Shown: positions 1 through 5,620 of the stretch, piece after piece
How positions within the stretch are numbered: position 1 is the first letter of the stretch
Layout: each line of letters starts with the position of its first letter
DNA from: NAK19 sp034434515
Lineage (GTDB): Bacteria > Chloroflexota > Anaerolineae > Anaerolineales > UBA4823
Length of the DNA: 7,977 nt
NCBI GenBank assembly: GCA_034434515.1
Contig: DAOTZA010000036.1
Location: forward strand, 1-7,977
Reading direction: 5' to 3'
Notes under the pieces: model-generated
Databases searched by the model: none
Told to the model about the DNA's origin: nothing
The model's input: the letters and a program-made list of their open reading frames with translations, nothing else
Position numbers and translations under genes: made by a program

Positions 1-176
1 TGGGCGGTAGCAAGCGCTTCTTGGCCTCCTTTTGCATCGGTCGCTATCGATGCTGCGGTTGACTTTACTCCTTCGATATTTTGGAGAAAGCCCTCGATCA
101 GGTTGCAGGCCAGGGATGAAGTTAAGAAGCTACAAACCAGGAAGATTTTTATTATCTTGGAGGAAATTATTTGCAT
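1..176 (-). CDS. N-terminal part of an exported protein (possible lipoprotein), function unknown
   Basis: An open frame reads leftward from an ATG at 176-174 for 58 codons and is cut by the window edge. The start is supported by an AGGTGA ribosome site (187-182) five bases upstream; an in-frame ATG at 200 has no such site. Residues 1-24 look like a signal peptide: a charged start with lysines at 7 and 10, a hydrophobic core IFLVCSFL, then SSLAC. Cys24 could be lipidated, but the -3 residue is Ser rather than the usual Leu, so cleavage by signal peptidase I after Ala23 is also possible. What follows (NLIEGFLQNIEGV, then an Ala/Thr/Ser-rich stretch) matches no family I recognise. The gene lies downstream of fbp on the same strand, separated by 176 bases with a likely terminator and weak promoter, so it is probably a separate unit. 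Confidence 0.55.
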   Translation of the reverse strand, partial: MQIISSKIIKIFLVCSFLTSSLACNLIEGFLQNIEGVKSTAASIATDAKGGQEALATA

Positions 177-180
177 AGCG

Positions 181-189
181 CTCACCTTT
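181..189 (-). promoter_or_regulatory. Ribosome binding site deciding the start at 176
   Basis: On the minus strand the sequence AAAGGTGAG is followed by CGCT and then ATG (176-174), so the AGGTGA core sits five bases from the start codon. It favours this ATG over the in-frame ATG at 200-198, which has no purine-rich stretch ahead of it. Confidence 0.6.
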
Positions 190-222
190 TGTAGAACCAT
201 TTTGGAACGACGCACAATTGAT

Positions 223-228
223 ATTGTA
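223..228 (-). promoter_or_regulatory. Possible -10 box for the exported protein gene
   Basis: TACAAT on the minus strand (5/6 to TATAAT) would start transcription near 216, giving a leader of about 40 bases. No convincing -35 box lies 16-18 bases upstream, because that stretch is the hairpin at 242-281. The box overlaps a small inverted repeat (ACAAT at 214-218, ATTGT at 223-227). Weak call. Confidence 0.3.
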
Positions 229-232
229 TCTT

Positions 233-281
233 AGAAACACAGCGACGAAGCTCTGCTCTTCTTCCGAGATCGCTTCGTCGC
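233..281 (-). terminator. Hairpin downstream of fbp, candidate terminator
   Basis: A perfect 10-bp inverted repeat (242-251 and 272-281, arm GCGACGAAGC) encloses a 20-base loop. Read on the minus strand it is followed by TGTGTTTCT (241-233), which is T-rich but not a clean T run. It lies 71 bases beyond the fbp stop and before the next minus-strand gene, the right place for a terminator. The long loop and interrupted T run lower confidence; it could instead be a regulatory or mRNA-stabilising structure. Confidence 0.45.
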
Positions 282-352
282 AACCGGATTCTGGTCAGGA
301 TAGGGGAGGTTGAGGTTGTCCTTTGCTCCTTCGGCAGGTTAACCCATGAAAA

Positions 353-1387
353 TCAGGTATCGTAGGTGCGGATGAATTCCTCCGCCTTTTCGACCAATTC
401 GCGATTCCCTATATAAAGGGGAACTCGTTGGTGAAGATCATTCGGAACAACTTCAAGAATATCTTGATGCCCGTCTGAGGCATAGCCACCCGCTTGAGCC
501 ATCACAAAGGCAAGTGGAGCAGCCTCATACAAGAGACGTAATTTTCCAGTTGGTCGTTTGGGGTCTTTTTTATCTGCTGGGTAATAAAAGATACCACCGG
601 CAAGCAGGGTGCGGTGGAAATCGCCAACCAGCGAACCAATATAACGGCTGGAAAGGGGCTTGATCTGCCCATCTTTGCCCTGAAGATATTCGGTAAATTT
701 GCGCACCCCTTCAGTCCAGTAAATGTCATAACCTTGGTTGACACTATAGTATTTGGGCTTGGAAGGAATTTGAATATTAGGGTGAGAAAGCAAGAACTCT
801 CCAAGCATCGGGTCTAACGTAAAGCCATGCGTACCGTTTCCTGAGGTGTATACCAGCATCGTACTTGTTCCAAAGAGGATATAACCCCCGGCAACCATAT
901 TCTTGCCGGGTTGCAGGCAGTCTGCAAGGGTACCCGGACCTTCTTCTGAAATCCGGCGATAAATTGAGAAGATCGTGCCGACTGGAGCGTTGACATCAAT
1001 GTTGGAAGAGCCATCGAGGGGGTCGAATAACAAGACATATTTGCCAGTCGGATATTGCTCTGGAATGGGGATAATATCCGGATGTTCTTCGGAAGCCATC
1101 ACTGCCAAACGGCCGGTATGTTGATTAAGGCGAATGATCGTCTCATCGGCCAGCTCATCTAGCCGCATGACGACTTCTCCTTGTATATTGATAGAGCTCG
1201 TTGCGCCAAGGATATCTACCAGGCCGGCCCGTGAAATACGACTGGCGATATATTTTCCTACGAGGGCAATATCATAGAGTAAAGAAGTTAGAACGCCGGT
1301 GGCTTCTGGATAGGTTTTCTGTTCTTCGAGGATGTGCCTTTCGATCGTAACAATCGAATCGGATGAATAGGTGACGGGCGCGCTCAT
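353..1387 (-). CDS. fbp: Fructose-1,6-bisphosphatase, class I
   Basis: Hydrolyses fructose 1,6-bisphosphate to fructose 6-phosphate and phosphate, the committed step of gluconeogenesis, in the cytosol. The 344 residues are full length for class I. Visible motifs: Glu100-Glu101 (metal ligands), the FDPLDGSSN metal and phosphate loop at 121-129, IYRR at 142-145, GDFHRT at 255-260, and the family signature GKLRLLYEAAPLA at 281-293 with metal ligand Glu288. Near the N-terminus TGVLT (30-34) and Lys116-Tyr117 match the AMP site of the mammalian enzyme, except that Glu29 of TGELT is Val here; AMP inhibition is therefore plausible but not certain. The ATG follows AAGGAG at a five-base spacing. The upstream gene on the same strand ends 77 bases away, and the gap holds a likely promoter, so fbp is probably transcribed alone. 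Confidence 0.96.
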   Translation of the reverse strand: MSAPVTYSSDSIVTIERHILEEQKTYPEATGVLTSLLYDIALVGKYIASRISRAGLVDILGATSSINIQGEVVMRLDELADETIIRLNQHTGRLAVMASEEHPDIIPIPEQYPTGKYVLLFDPLDGSSNIDVNAPVGTIFSIYRRISEEGPGTLADCLQPGKNMVAGGYILFGTSTMLVYTSGNGTHGFTLDPMLGEFLLSHPNIQIPSKPKYYSVNQGYDIYWTEGVRKFTEYLQGKDGQIKPLSSRYIGSLVGDFHRTLLAGGIFYYPADKKDPKRPTGKLRLLYEAAPLAFVMAQAGGYASDGHQDILEVVPNDLHQRVPLYIGNRELVEKAEEFIRTYDT

Positions 1388-1413
1388 ACTTTCTCCTTTT
1401 TCTCATGGGGGAT

Positions 1414-1425
1414 AGAAAGCTTTCT
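1414..1425. repeat. 12-bp perfect palindrome in the fbp leader
   Basis: AGAAAGCTTTCT is its own reverse complement. It begins right after the transcription start predicted from the -10 box at 1438-1433 (about 1426) and ends 26 bases before the fbp ATG. The position suits an operator for a dimeric repressor, but one short palindrome can occur by chance. Confidence 0.4.
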
Positions 1426-1432
1426 CAATTAA

Positions 1433-1475
1433 AGTATAGCGAGATTTTATGGTTTATGCTATAGTCATTTGTCAA
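1433..1475 (-). promoter_or_regulatory. Likely fbp promoter region
   Basis: Two candidate elements are visible on the minus strand. TATACT (1438-1433, 5/6 to the -10 consensus) would start transcription near 1426 but lacks a good -35. A perfect TTGACA (1475-1470) lies 18 bases from CATAAA (1451-1446, 4/6). The TTGACA overlaps the last codons of the upstream gene, so it may be coincidental. Sequence alone does not decide between them. Confidence 0.4.
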
Positions 1476-2313
1476 TAATTTGAGGGATACAATACCATGC
1501 TTCCTCTTGGTTAGGAAGTCTTTCAATAATTATCTGTTTTTGATCGCTCAACCGGTCAAGGGTCTTGATAATCCAGGATCTCTCCCACAAGAAGACTTTA
1601 TGAATGTGTTCAAAGGTTGCCGCACCAACTGAGGACAGGTAAGTTAGCAGAATTGTTGCGTAGGCTTTTTCTGCGTTGATCCAACGAGCTTTTTCGATAA
1701 TTGAAGGAAATTGTCTTGCGGTAAGGTCATAAATAAACGCATATCTCCATGCGCCGACTTCCGCTACACCAACCGGGAGAATTTTGAAATCCGCTTGCAG
1801 GTCGGTCAGCGCTTTACTAAACCGGGCATCATTTCTTGGTGAAGACAGATTGGCTTCTTTGCGGAGACGGATAGTGTCGAGCGCGCCATGATGGAGTAAA
1901 GCTTCGTAGACTGCTTTGGCTTCTTGGGTTATTTTTCCCTGGTAGTACTGAATCAGGTGATCGTTTTCGATGTCGCCGTAGTTTTCCGTCAGAGCATAAA
2001 AATGGGGAGCAAGCTCTAATGAGATAAGGGTAGCTTTTTTGCGCAGGATTTTGGCGTAATACCACACTTTTTCGCTGAGCATGGCATCTTTCCATCGCCA
2101 AGTAATATGAGCAGGGTCATCGTGGGTATTGGGCACTGGTCGATCTCCTGCTACTGCTACCCACAGGCTCGGGAGCAGGAGCTCTTTGATTGGCCAGAAG
2201 AAGACAAAGCCGCGTTCATTGACAAATTCAATTGCTTCTTCAAGGCTATAGATGGGGCGATTTTGTCGGAATCTCTCGCAGCGGAAGCGGTTGATCTGGT
2301 CGTGGGTGATCAT
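1465..2313 (-). CDS. AlkZ/YcaQ-related winged-helix protein
   Basis: A 282-residue protein resembling, by eye, the AlkZ/YcaQ (HTH_42) group, whose characterised members are DNA glycosylases that unhook interstrand crosslinks. It is shorter than E. coli YcaQ (about 410). The conserved-looking core is ERGFVFFWPIKELLLPSLW (33-51) and HDDPAHITWRWKD (64-76); the rest reads as winged-helix modules, one around 130-195 (ALTDLQADFKILPVG with AWRYAFIYDL) and one around 214-278. At the place where AlkZ enzymes carry the catalytic Q-x-Q/Q-x-D motif this protein has FFW (38-40), so glycosylase activity is doubtful. No signal peptide or membrane segment; probably a cytosolic DNA-binding protein. The ATG has only a weak ribosome site (ACAGG). 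It diverges from the M23 gene across 114 bases without a strong promoter match. Family assignment is moderate; function is not established. Confidence 0.55.
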   Translation of the reverse strand: MITHDQINRFRCERFRQNRPIYSLEEAIEFVNERGFVFFWPIKELLLPSLWVAVAGDRPVPNTHDDPAHITWRWKDAMLSEKVWYYAKILRKKATLISLELAPHFYALTENYGDIENDHLIQYYQGKITQEAKAVYEALLHHGALDTIRLRKEANLSSPRNDARFSKALTDLQADFKILPVGVAEVGAWRYAFIYDLTARQFPSIIEKARWINAEKAYATILLTYLSSVGAATFEHIHKVFLWERSWIIKTLDRLSDQKQIIIERLPNQEEAWYCIPQIIDK

Positions 2314-2427
2314 GTTGCCTGTCTTGGAATGAAACTTGTATCTAACTATTGGTCAGACAGAAGGTCATATTCGATTTATTGTACTTAACTCCAATGGTTT
2401 TGATCTGATGGACATGGAGGTTTTAGG

Positions 2428-3597
2428 ATGACGAATCCCTTTTATGTATTGAACCACGAAGACGCAAATTTTGCAATTCAGTATCATGCTGCGGATTCTG
2501 CCAGGCAAGAATATTTAAGGAGCCAATGGAAGCGGTTCAAGTGTTATGATCCGGCTTTGGCTCAAACCTATGAGGTGTTGTGTCGCCCAACCAATCCAAA
2601 TCTAGAAGTAACTGTAGATAGGTATATGCCGATTAGTGCGCCAGCAGGACCTTATCGCGTGGAAATATTTGTCCCTGCAAAACATTCTACTTCCAAACGG
2701 GTCATTTTCACTGTGACCCATCAGATTCGTTATTGCGACACAGGAGCACAGGAAGAATACACCTATGCGATGGTGGACATGTCTGAGTTATCTGATGTCT
2801 GGCATCCATTGGGTGAGTTTCATCTTGATCCCTCTTTGGGGAGGGAAATTGGGAAAGTGCGTCAATACGATCTGAGCATCGAAGACCCGCCAGCAGAGGC
2901 TTCTTATGGACCAGTTCGCTGGGTACCGTTATTTCCTCTACCAGGAAAAAAAGCTCGTTTTGATGCACCAGTAGGAAGCCAGGATGAACGAAATGCACCA
3001 TTCCCGACAGGAAGGGTGATGTTTGGGAAGTATCCCATTTGGGTAGGGCGATGGTATGATGCCAATCCATTTTTATCCTGGTACACCTATGGATACCATA
3101 CCGGAGCAGATTTGAACTTACCCGGCAATTCAGAAGCGGACCGAGGCAAGGAAATTTATAGTATTGGCGATGGTATTGTGACCTTTGCCGGACGGGCAGG
3201 GAGCTGGGGTAATCTTATTGTGATTACACATCCCGAAGCGAGGGTAACCCTTCCAGATGGCAGTCGCCGGAAGCAGGCCATCTATTCCCGTTATGGGCAT
3301 GTTGACAATCGTATCCTGGTCCAAGCTGGACAGCGGGTGAAAAGAGGCCAACCCATCGGATACATCGGTTTGGCTGCCAATGCTATTAGTGGGGCTCATT
3401 TGCATTTCGACATTTGCTACACCGATTTGTTAGCAAAACGACCGGCGCATTGGCCAAATTTGGATGTCATCCGCGCCCTGAGATGGTACGCTTCGCAAAG
3501 CGAATCCCGATCTTACTTAAGTGCACAATTGAGTGTAAAAAAGGAAGTCATCAGTAATTATCTTGATCCTTTTCTCTTCTTAAAGGAGAACCACTGA
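2428..3597 (+). CDS. M23 family metallopeptidase with N-terminal golvesin-like domain
   Basis: A zinc endopeptidase of the LytM/lysostaphin type, a family that cuts peptide crosslinks in cell walls. The catalytic domain spans about 215-330 and has every expected ligand: His224 and Asp228 in YHTGADLNLPG, His291 in RYGHVD, and His324/His326 in AHLHFDI, so it should be active. Residues about 60-168 look like a golvesin/Xly-type beta domain (GPYRVEIFVPA, then WHPLGEFHLD, then VRQYDLSIED and GPVRWVPL), often a surface or carbohydrate-binding module. The ATG has TGGAGG seven bases upstream, and the frame is closed by a stop at 2401-2403, so no longer start exists. The N-terminus is polar: no signal peptide or membrane segment is visible, odd for a wall enzyme. 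It ends 12 bases from the converging upp gene. The substrate is unknown. Confidence 0.8.
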   Translation: MTNPFYVLNHEDANFAIQYHAADSARQEYLRSQWKRFKCYDPALAQTYEVLCRPTNPNLEVTVDRYMPISAPAGPYRVEIFVPAKHSTSKRVIFTVTHQIRYCDTGAQEEYTYAMVDMSELSDVWHPLGEFHLDPSLGREIGKVRQYDLSIEDPPAEASYGPVRWVPLFPLPGKKARFDAPVGSQDERNAPFPTGRVMFGKYPIWVGRWYDANPFLSWYTYGYHTGADLNLPGNSEADRGKEIYSIGDGIVTFAGRAGSWGNLIVITHPEARVTLPDGSRRKQAIYSRYGHVDNRILVQAGQRVKRGQPIGYIGLAANAISGAHLHFDICYTDLLAKRPAHWPNLDVIRALRWYASQSESRSYLSAQLSVKKEVISNYLDPFLFLKENH

Positions 3598-3609
3598 TAA
3601 AATGCGGGA

Positions 3610-4233
3610 TCAACCCGTGCCGAACTGACGGTCGCCGGCATCTCCAAGTCCTGGGAGAATAAAGCCATGTTCATTCAAGCGTTCGTCTACGGCCGCGAGA
3701 TAGATTGGAACATCCGGATGTCTTTCCTGGAGGAACTTGATGCCTTCAGGCGCACCAAGGATACCCATAAACTTGATATTTCGAACCCCCCAATTCTTCA
3801 GGATGTTCACGGTGGCAACGGCTGAGCCACCAGTGGCTAGCATAGGATCCAAAACAATGCAAACGGAGACCGTTGGTTCAACGGGTAACTTGTTGTAATA
3901 CTCAACCGGTTTGAGCGTCTTTTCATCCCGGTAGAGACCGATATGCCAGACTTCGGCCGAGGGTAAAAGTTCCCAAACGCCATCCACCATTCCCAGACCG
4001 GCGCGCAGGATAGGTACCAAGCCAACGTTTTCTTTCAACTCTGCCCCGTTGGTGCGCGCTAAGGGTGTTTGAACTGGCCGAGGACGGAGTTGCAGATCTT
4101 GAGTGACTTCATAGGTCAATAGCGTGGCAATCTCCTTAATCAATTCCCGAAACGTCCGGTGGTCAGTGGTATGATCGCGCAGCAGAGTCAGTTTGTGCGC
4201 TACCAGGGGATGGGAGGAAACATGAACAGTCAT
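3610..4233 (-). CDS. upp: Uracil phosphoribosyltransferase
   Basis: Joins uracil to PRPP to give UMP and pyrophosphate, the main uracil salvage step, in the cytosol. With the start at 4233 the protein has 207 residues, the usual size (about 208). Motifs: LVPILRAGLGM at 72-82, the PRPP loop IVLDPMLATGGSA at 126-138, and the uracil-binding end ILPGLGDAGDRQFGT at 192-206. The ATG at 4233 has GGAG six bases upstream. An in-frame ATG four codons earlier (4245) has no ribosome site and overlaps that GGAG, so it is unlikely to be used. It is divergent from ruvB across a short shared promoter region and convergent with the M23 gene. The uracil it uses could come from the glycosylase and phosphorylase encoded across the divide. 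Confidence 0.96.
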   Translation of the reverse strand: MTVHVSSHPLVAHKLTLLRDHTTDHRTFRELIKEIATLLTYEVTQDLQLRPRPVQTPLARTNGAELKENVGLVPILRAGLGMVDGVWELLPSAEVWHIGLYRDEKTLKPVEYYNKLPVEPTVSVCIVLDPMLATGGSAVATVNILKNWGVRNIKFMGILGAPEGIKFLQERHPDVPIYLAAVDERLNEHGFILPGLGDAGDRQFGTG

Positions 4234-4239
4234 TTTGGG

Positions 4240-4243
4240 CTCC
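4240..4243 (-). promoter_or_regulatory. Ribosome binding site deciding the upp start
   Basis: GGAG on the minus strand, six bases before the ATG at 4233-4231. It overlaps the upstream in-frame ATG at 4245-4243, which has no purine-rich stretch of its own, so the shorter upp protein is favoured. Confidence 0.6.
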
Positions 4244-4279
4244 ATATCAAAAGATCACAAGCGCCTGCCTGCTGAATTT

Positions 4280-4287
4280 ATTATAAT
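4280..4287. promoter_or_regulatory. Symmetric -10 element shared by upp and ruvB
   Basis: The palindrome ATTATAAT gives a perfect TATAAT on the plus strand (4282-4287) and another on the minus strand (4285-4280). It sits between two divergent genes. On the minus strand it would start upp transcription near 4273, about 40 bases ahead of its ATG. No good -35 box is visible on either strand, so activity rests on the -10 box alone or on an activator. Confidence 0.5.
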
Positions 4288-4298
4288 GGATTACGGGT

Positions 4299-4304
4299 TA
4301 TAAT
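4299..4304 (+). promoter_or_regulatory. Second -10 box, abutting the ruvB start
   Basis: A perfect TATAAT whose predicted start point (about 4311-4312) coincides with the ruvB ATG at 4312, implying a leaderless transcript. It is 17 bases from the first plus-strand TATAAT. A small inverted repeat (GATTA at 4289-4293, TAATC at 4301-4305) overlaps it and could be an operator. No clear -35. Confidence 0.5.
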
Positions 4305-4311
4305 CGCTGTT

Positions 4312-5343
4312 ATGAATGGAAACCCTGACCGGATGATCGATCCAATGTCTAACTCTGAAGACCGTTTCGATCTAACCATGCGTCCACAGCGTTTAGCGGA
4401 TGTTATTGGACAGGATCGGGTTAAGGAGAACTTGAGAATCCTGATTGATGCCGCGCGAAAGCGGGGGGATCCGCTTGAACACGTCTTGTTCTATGGCCCG
4501 CCAGGATTGGGAAAGACGACCCTGGCGCATGTGATTGCGAATGAGATGAAGGTGAATATCAAAGTGACTTCTGGCCCTGCCATTGAGCGAGCTGGTGACT
4601 TGGCGGCCATTTTGACCAATCTTCAAGCTGGGGATGTCTTTTTTATCGATGAAATCCATCGCTTGACTCGAGCGGTAGAAGAGATTTTGTATCCAGCCAT
4701 GGAAGATTTTGCACTCGACTTTGTGGTCGGAAAAGGTCCCTCGGCGCGATCAATTCGTTTGAAACTGCCTCGGTTTACGGTCATTGGTGCGACGACCCGC
4801 CTGGCGTTGGTAACAGCTCCGCTCAGGGCGAGGTTTGGGGCTGTTTTTCGACTGGATTATTATGATGTAGAAGCGATGAGTGCCATTGTAGCTCGTGCTG
4901 CACGACTGATGAATGTGGAAATCGACGATGATGGTATGCGTGAGATTGCCCAACGCGGGCGTGGGACGCCGCGCGTAGCTCTCCGCCTGTTGCGTCGGGT
5001 GAGGGATTATGCAACGGTTCGTGCCAATGGTGTGGTCACTCGCGAAATCGCCTGTGAAGCCCTGGATCTCCTTGAAGTCGACTCGTTGGGATTGGATGAC
5101 ATCGATCGACGGGTTCTGCGCACAATCATTGAAAAATACAATGGTGGTCCGGTTGGGCTCAGCACGATCGCGGCCTCGTTGAGTGAAGAATCGGATACAA
5201 TTATGGATGTTGTTGAGCCGTATTTGCTCCAATTGGGGATGATCGAGCGCACGCCACAAGGGCGAGTAGTTACCCGAACGGCATACGAACACCTGGGGTG
5301 TGATTTCCCCGATGAAACCCCTTCGCAACCGACTTTGTTTTGA
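4312..5343 (+). CDS. ruvB: Holliday junction branch migration ATPase RuvB
   Basis: The AAA+ motor that, with RuvA, drives branch migration of Holliday junctions in recombinational repair. The 343 residues are standard length. Domains in order: short N-terminal arm, then RPQRLADVIGQ (24-34), Walker A GPPGLGKT (62-69), Walker B FFIDEIHR (110-117), sensor 1 IGATTR (158-163), APLRARFG with the arginine finger region (169-176), sensor 2 RGTPRVALRLLRRVRD (217-232), and a C-terminal winged helix with GGPVGLSTIAASL (278-290) and TPQGRV (314-319). Most RuvB proteins I recall have Asn or another polar residue where ALR has Leu226, a minor change. The ATG at 4312 has no ribosome site but lies eight bases after a TATAAT; in-frame ATGs at 4333 and 4345 also lack good sites. 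First gene of the operon. ruvA and ruvC are not in the window. Confidence 0.97.
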   Translation: MNGNPDRMIDPMSNSEDRFDLTMRPQRLADVIGQDRVKENLRILIDAARKRGDPLEHVLFYGPPGLGKTTLAHVIANEMKVNIKVTSGPAIERAGDLAAILTNLQAGDVFFIDEIHRLTRAVEEILYPAMEDFALDFVVGKGPSARSIRLKLPRFTVIGATTRLALVTAPLRARFGAVFRLDYYDVEAMSAIVARAARLMNVEIDDDGMREIAQRGRGTPRVALRLLRRVRDYATVRANGVVTREIACEALDLLEVDSLGLDDIDRRVLRTIIEKYNGGPVGLSTIAASLSEESDTIMDVVEPYLLQLGMIERTPQGRVVTRTAYEHLGCDFPDETPSQPTLF

Positions 5344-5359
5344 TCCTGGATGGAGGTGA

Positions 5360-5614
5360 ATGCGGATTATGGCAACACAAATGGCAAAGTGGTTGATTGG
5401 TTTTGGTGTGTTTTTGATCATTCTAGGGGGGATCATTATGCTATTCAATCGATTAGGCGTGGGTGGATTCAAAATCCCTTTGGGAAGATTACCGGGTGAT
5501 ATTCGCATTCAGGGAGAACATTTTACTTGTTTTATCCCGATTGCCAGTTCGATCTTATTGTCGATTTTGCTGACATTAATCCTCAATCTCGTTATTAGGT
5601 TTCTGAATCGGTAA
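5360..5614 (+). CDS. Small DUF2905-family membrane protein
   Basis: An 84-residue protein with two membrane spans, about 11-29 (WLIGFGVFLIILGGIIMLF) and about 58-80 (IPIASSILLSILLTLIL), joined by a loop with FKIPLGRLPGDIRIQGEHFTC. The GRLPGDIRI element followed by a second span that opens with PIA is what I know of DUF2905; the function of the family is unknown. The start is uncertain: GGAGGTGA (5352-5359) directly abuts the ATG at 5360, slightly close, while the in-frame ATG at 5369 is somewhat far from it; the first is used here. The gene lies 16 bases after ruvB and six bases before queA, so it is cotranscribed. The same ruvB / DUF2905 / queA order is, from memory, seen in other bacteria, but no link to either partner is established. 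Confidence 0.85.
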   Translation: MRIMATQMAKWLIGFGVFLIILGGIIMLFNRLGVGGFKIPLGRLPGDIRIQGEHFTCFIPIASSILLSILLTLILNLVIRFLNR

Positions 5615-5620
5615 ACGAAC

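Noticed and set aside
2107..2388. Plus-strand open frame opposite the start of the AlkZ-like gene
   Set aside because: Most of it is antisense to the conserved-looking N-terminal part of the minus-strand gene, and its product resembles nothing.
2314..2427. Divergent promoter pair between the AlkZ-like gene and the M23 gene, and a GGTCA direct repeat (2351-2355, 2363-2367)
   Set aside because: Promoters must exist somewhere here, but no -10/-35 pair on either strand is good enough to place, and a five-base repeat is easily chance.
3600..3618. Possible terminator between M23 and upp (CGGG, five-base loop, CCCG, then CATTTTATC on the minus strand)
   Set aside because: The stem is only four base pairs and includes the upp stop region; too weak to call without folding energies.
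4234..4245. Upstream ATG for upp
   Set aside because: It has no ribosome site, while the GGAG that overlaps it is well spaced for the ATG at 4233.
4750..5508. Long minus-strand open frame (252 codons) opposite ruvB and DUF2905
   Set aside because: It lies antisense to two well-supported genes, its translation has no recognisable domain and is rich in the residues expected from a shadow frame, and it has no convincing ribosome site.
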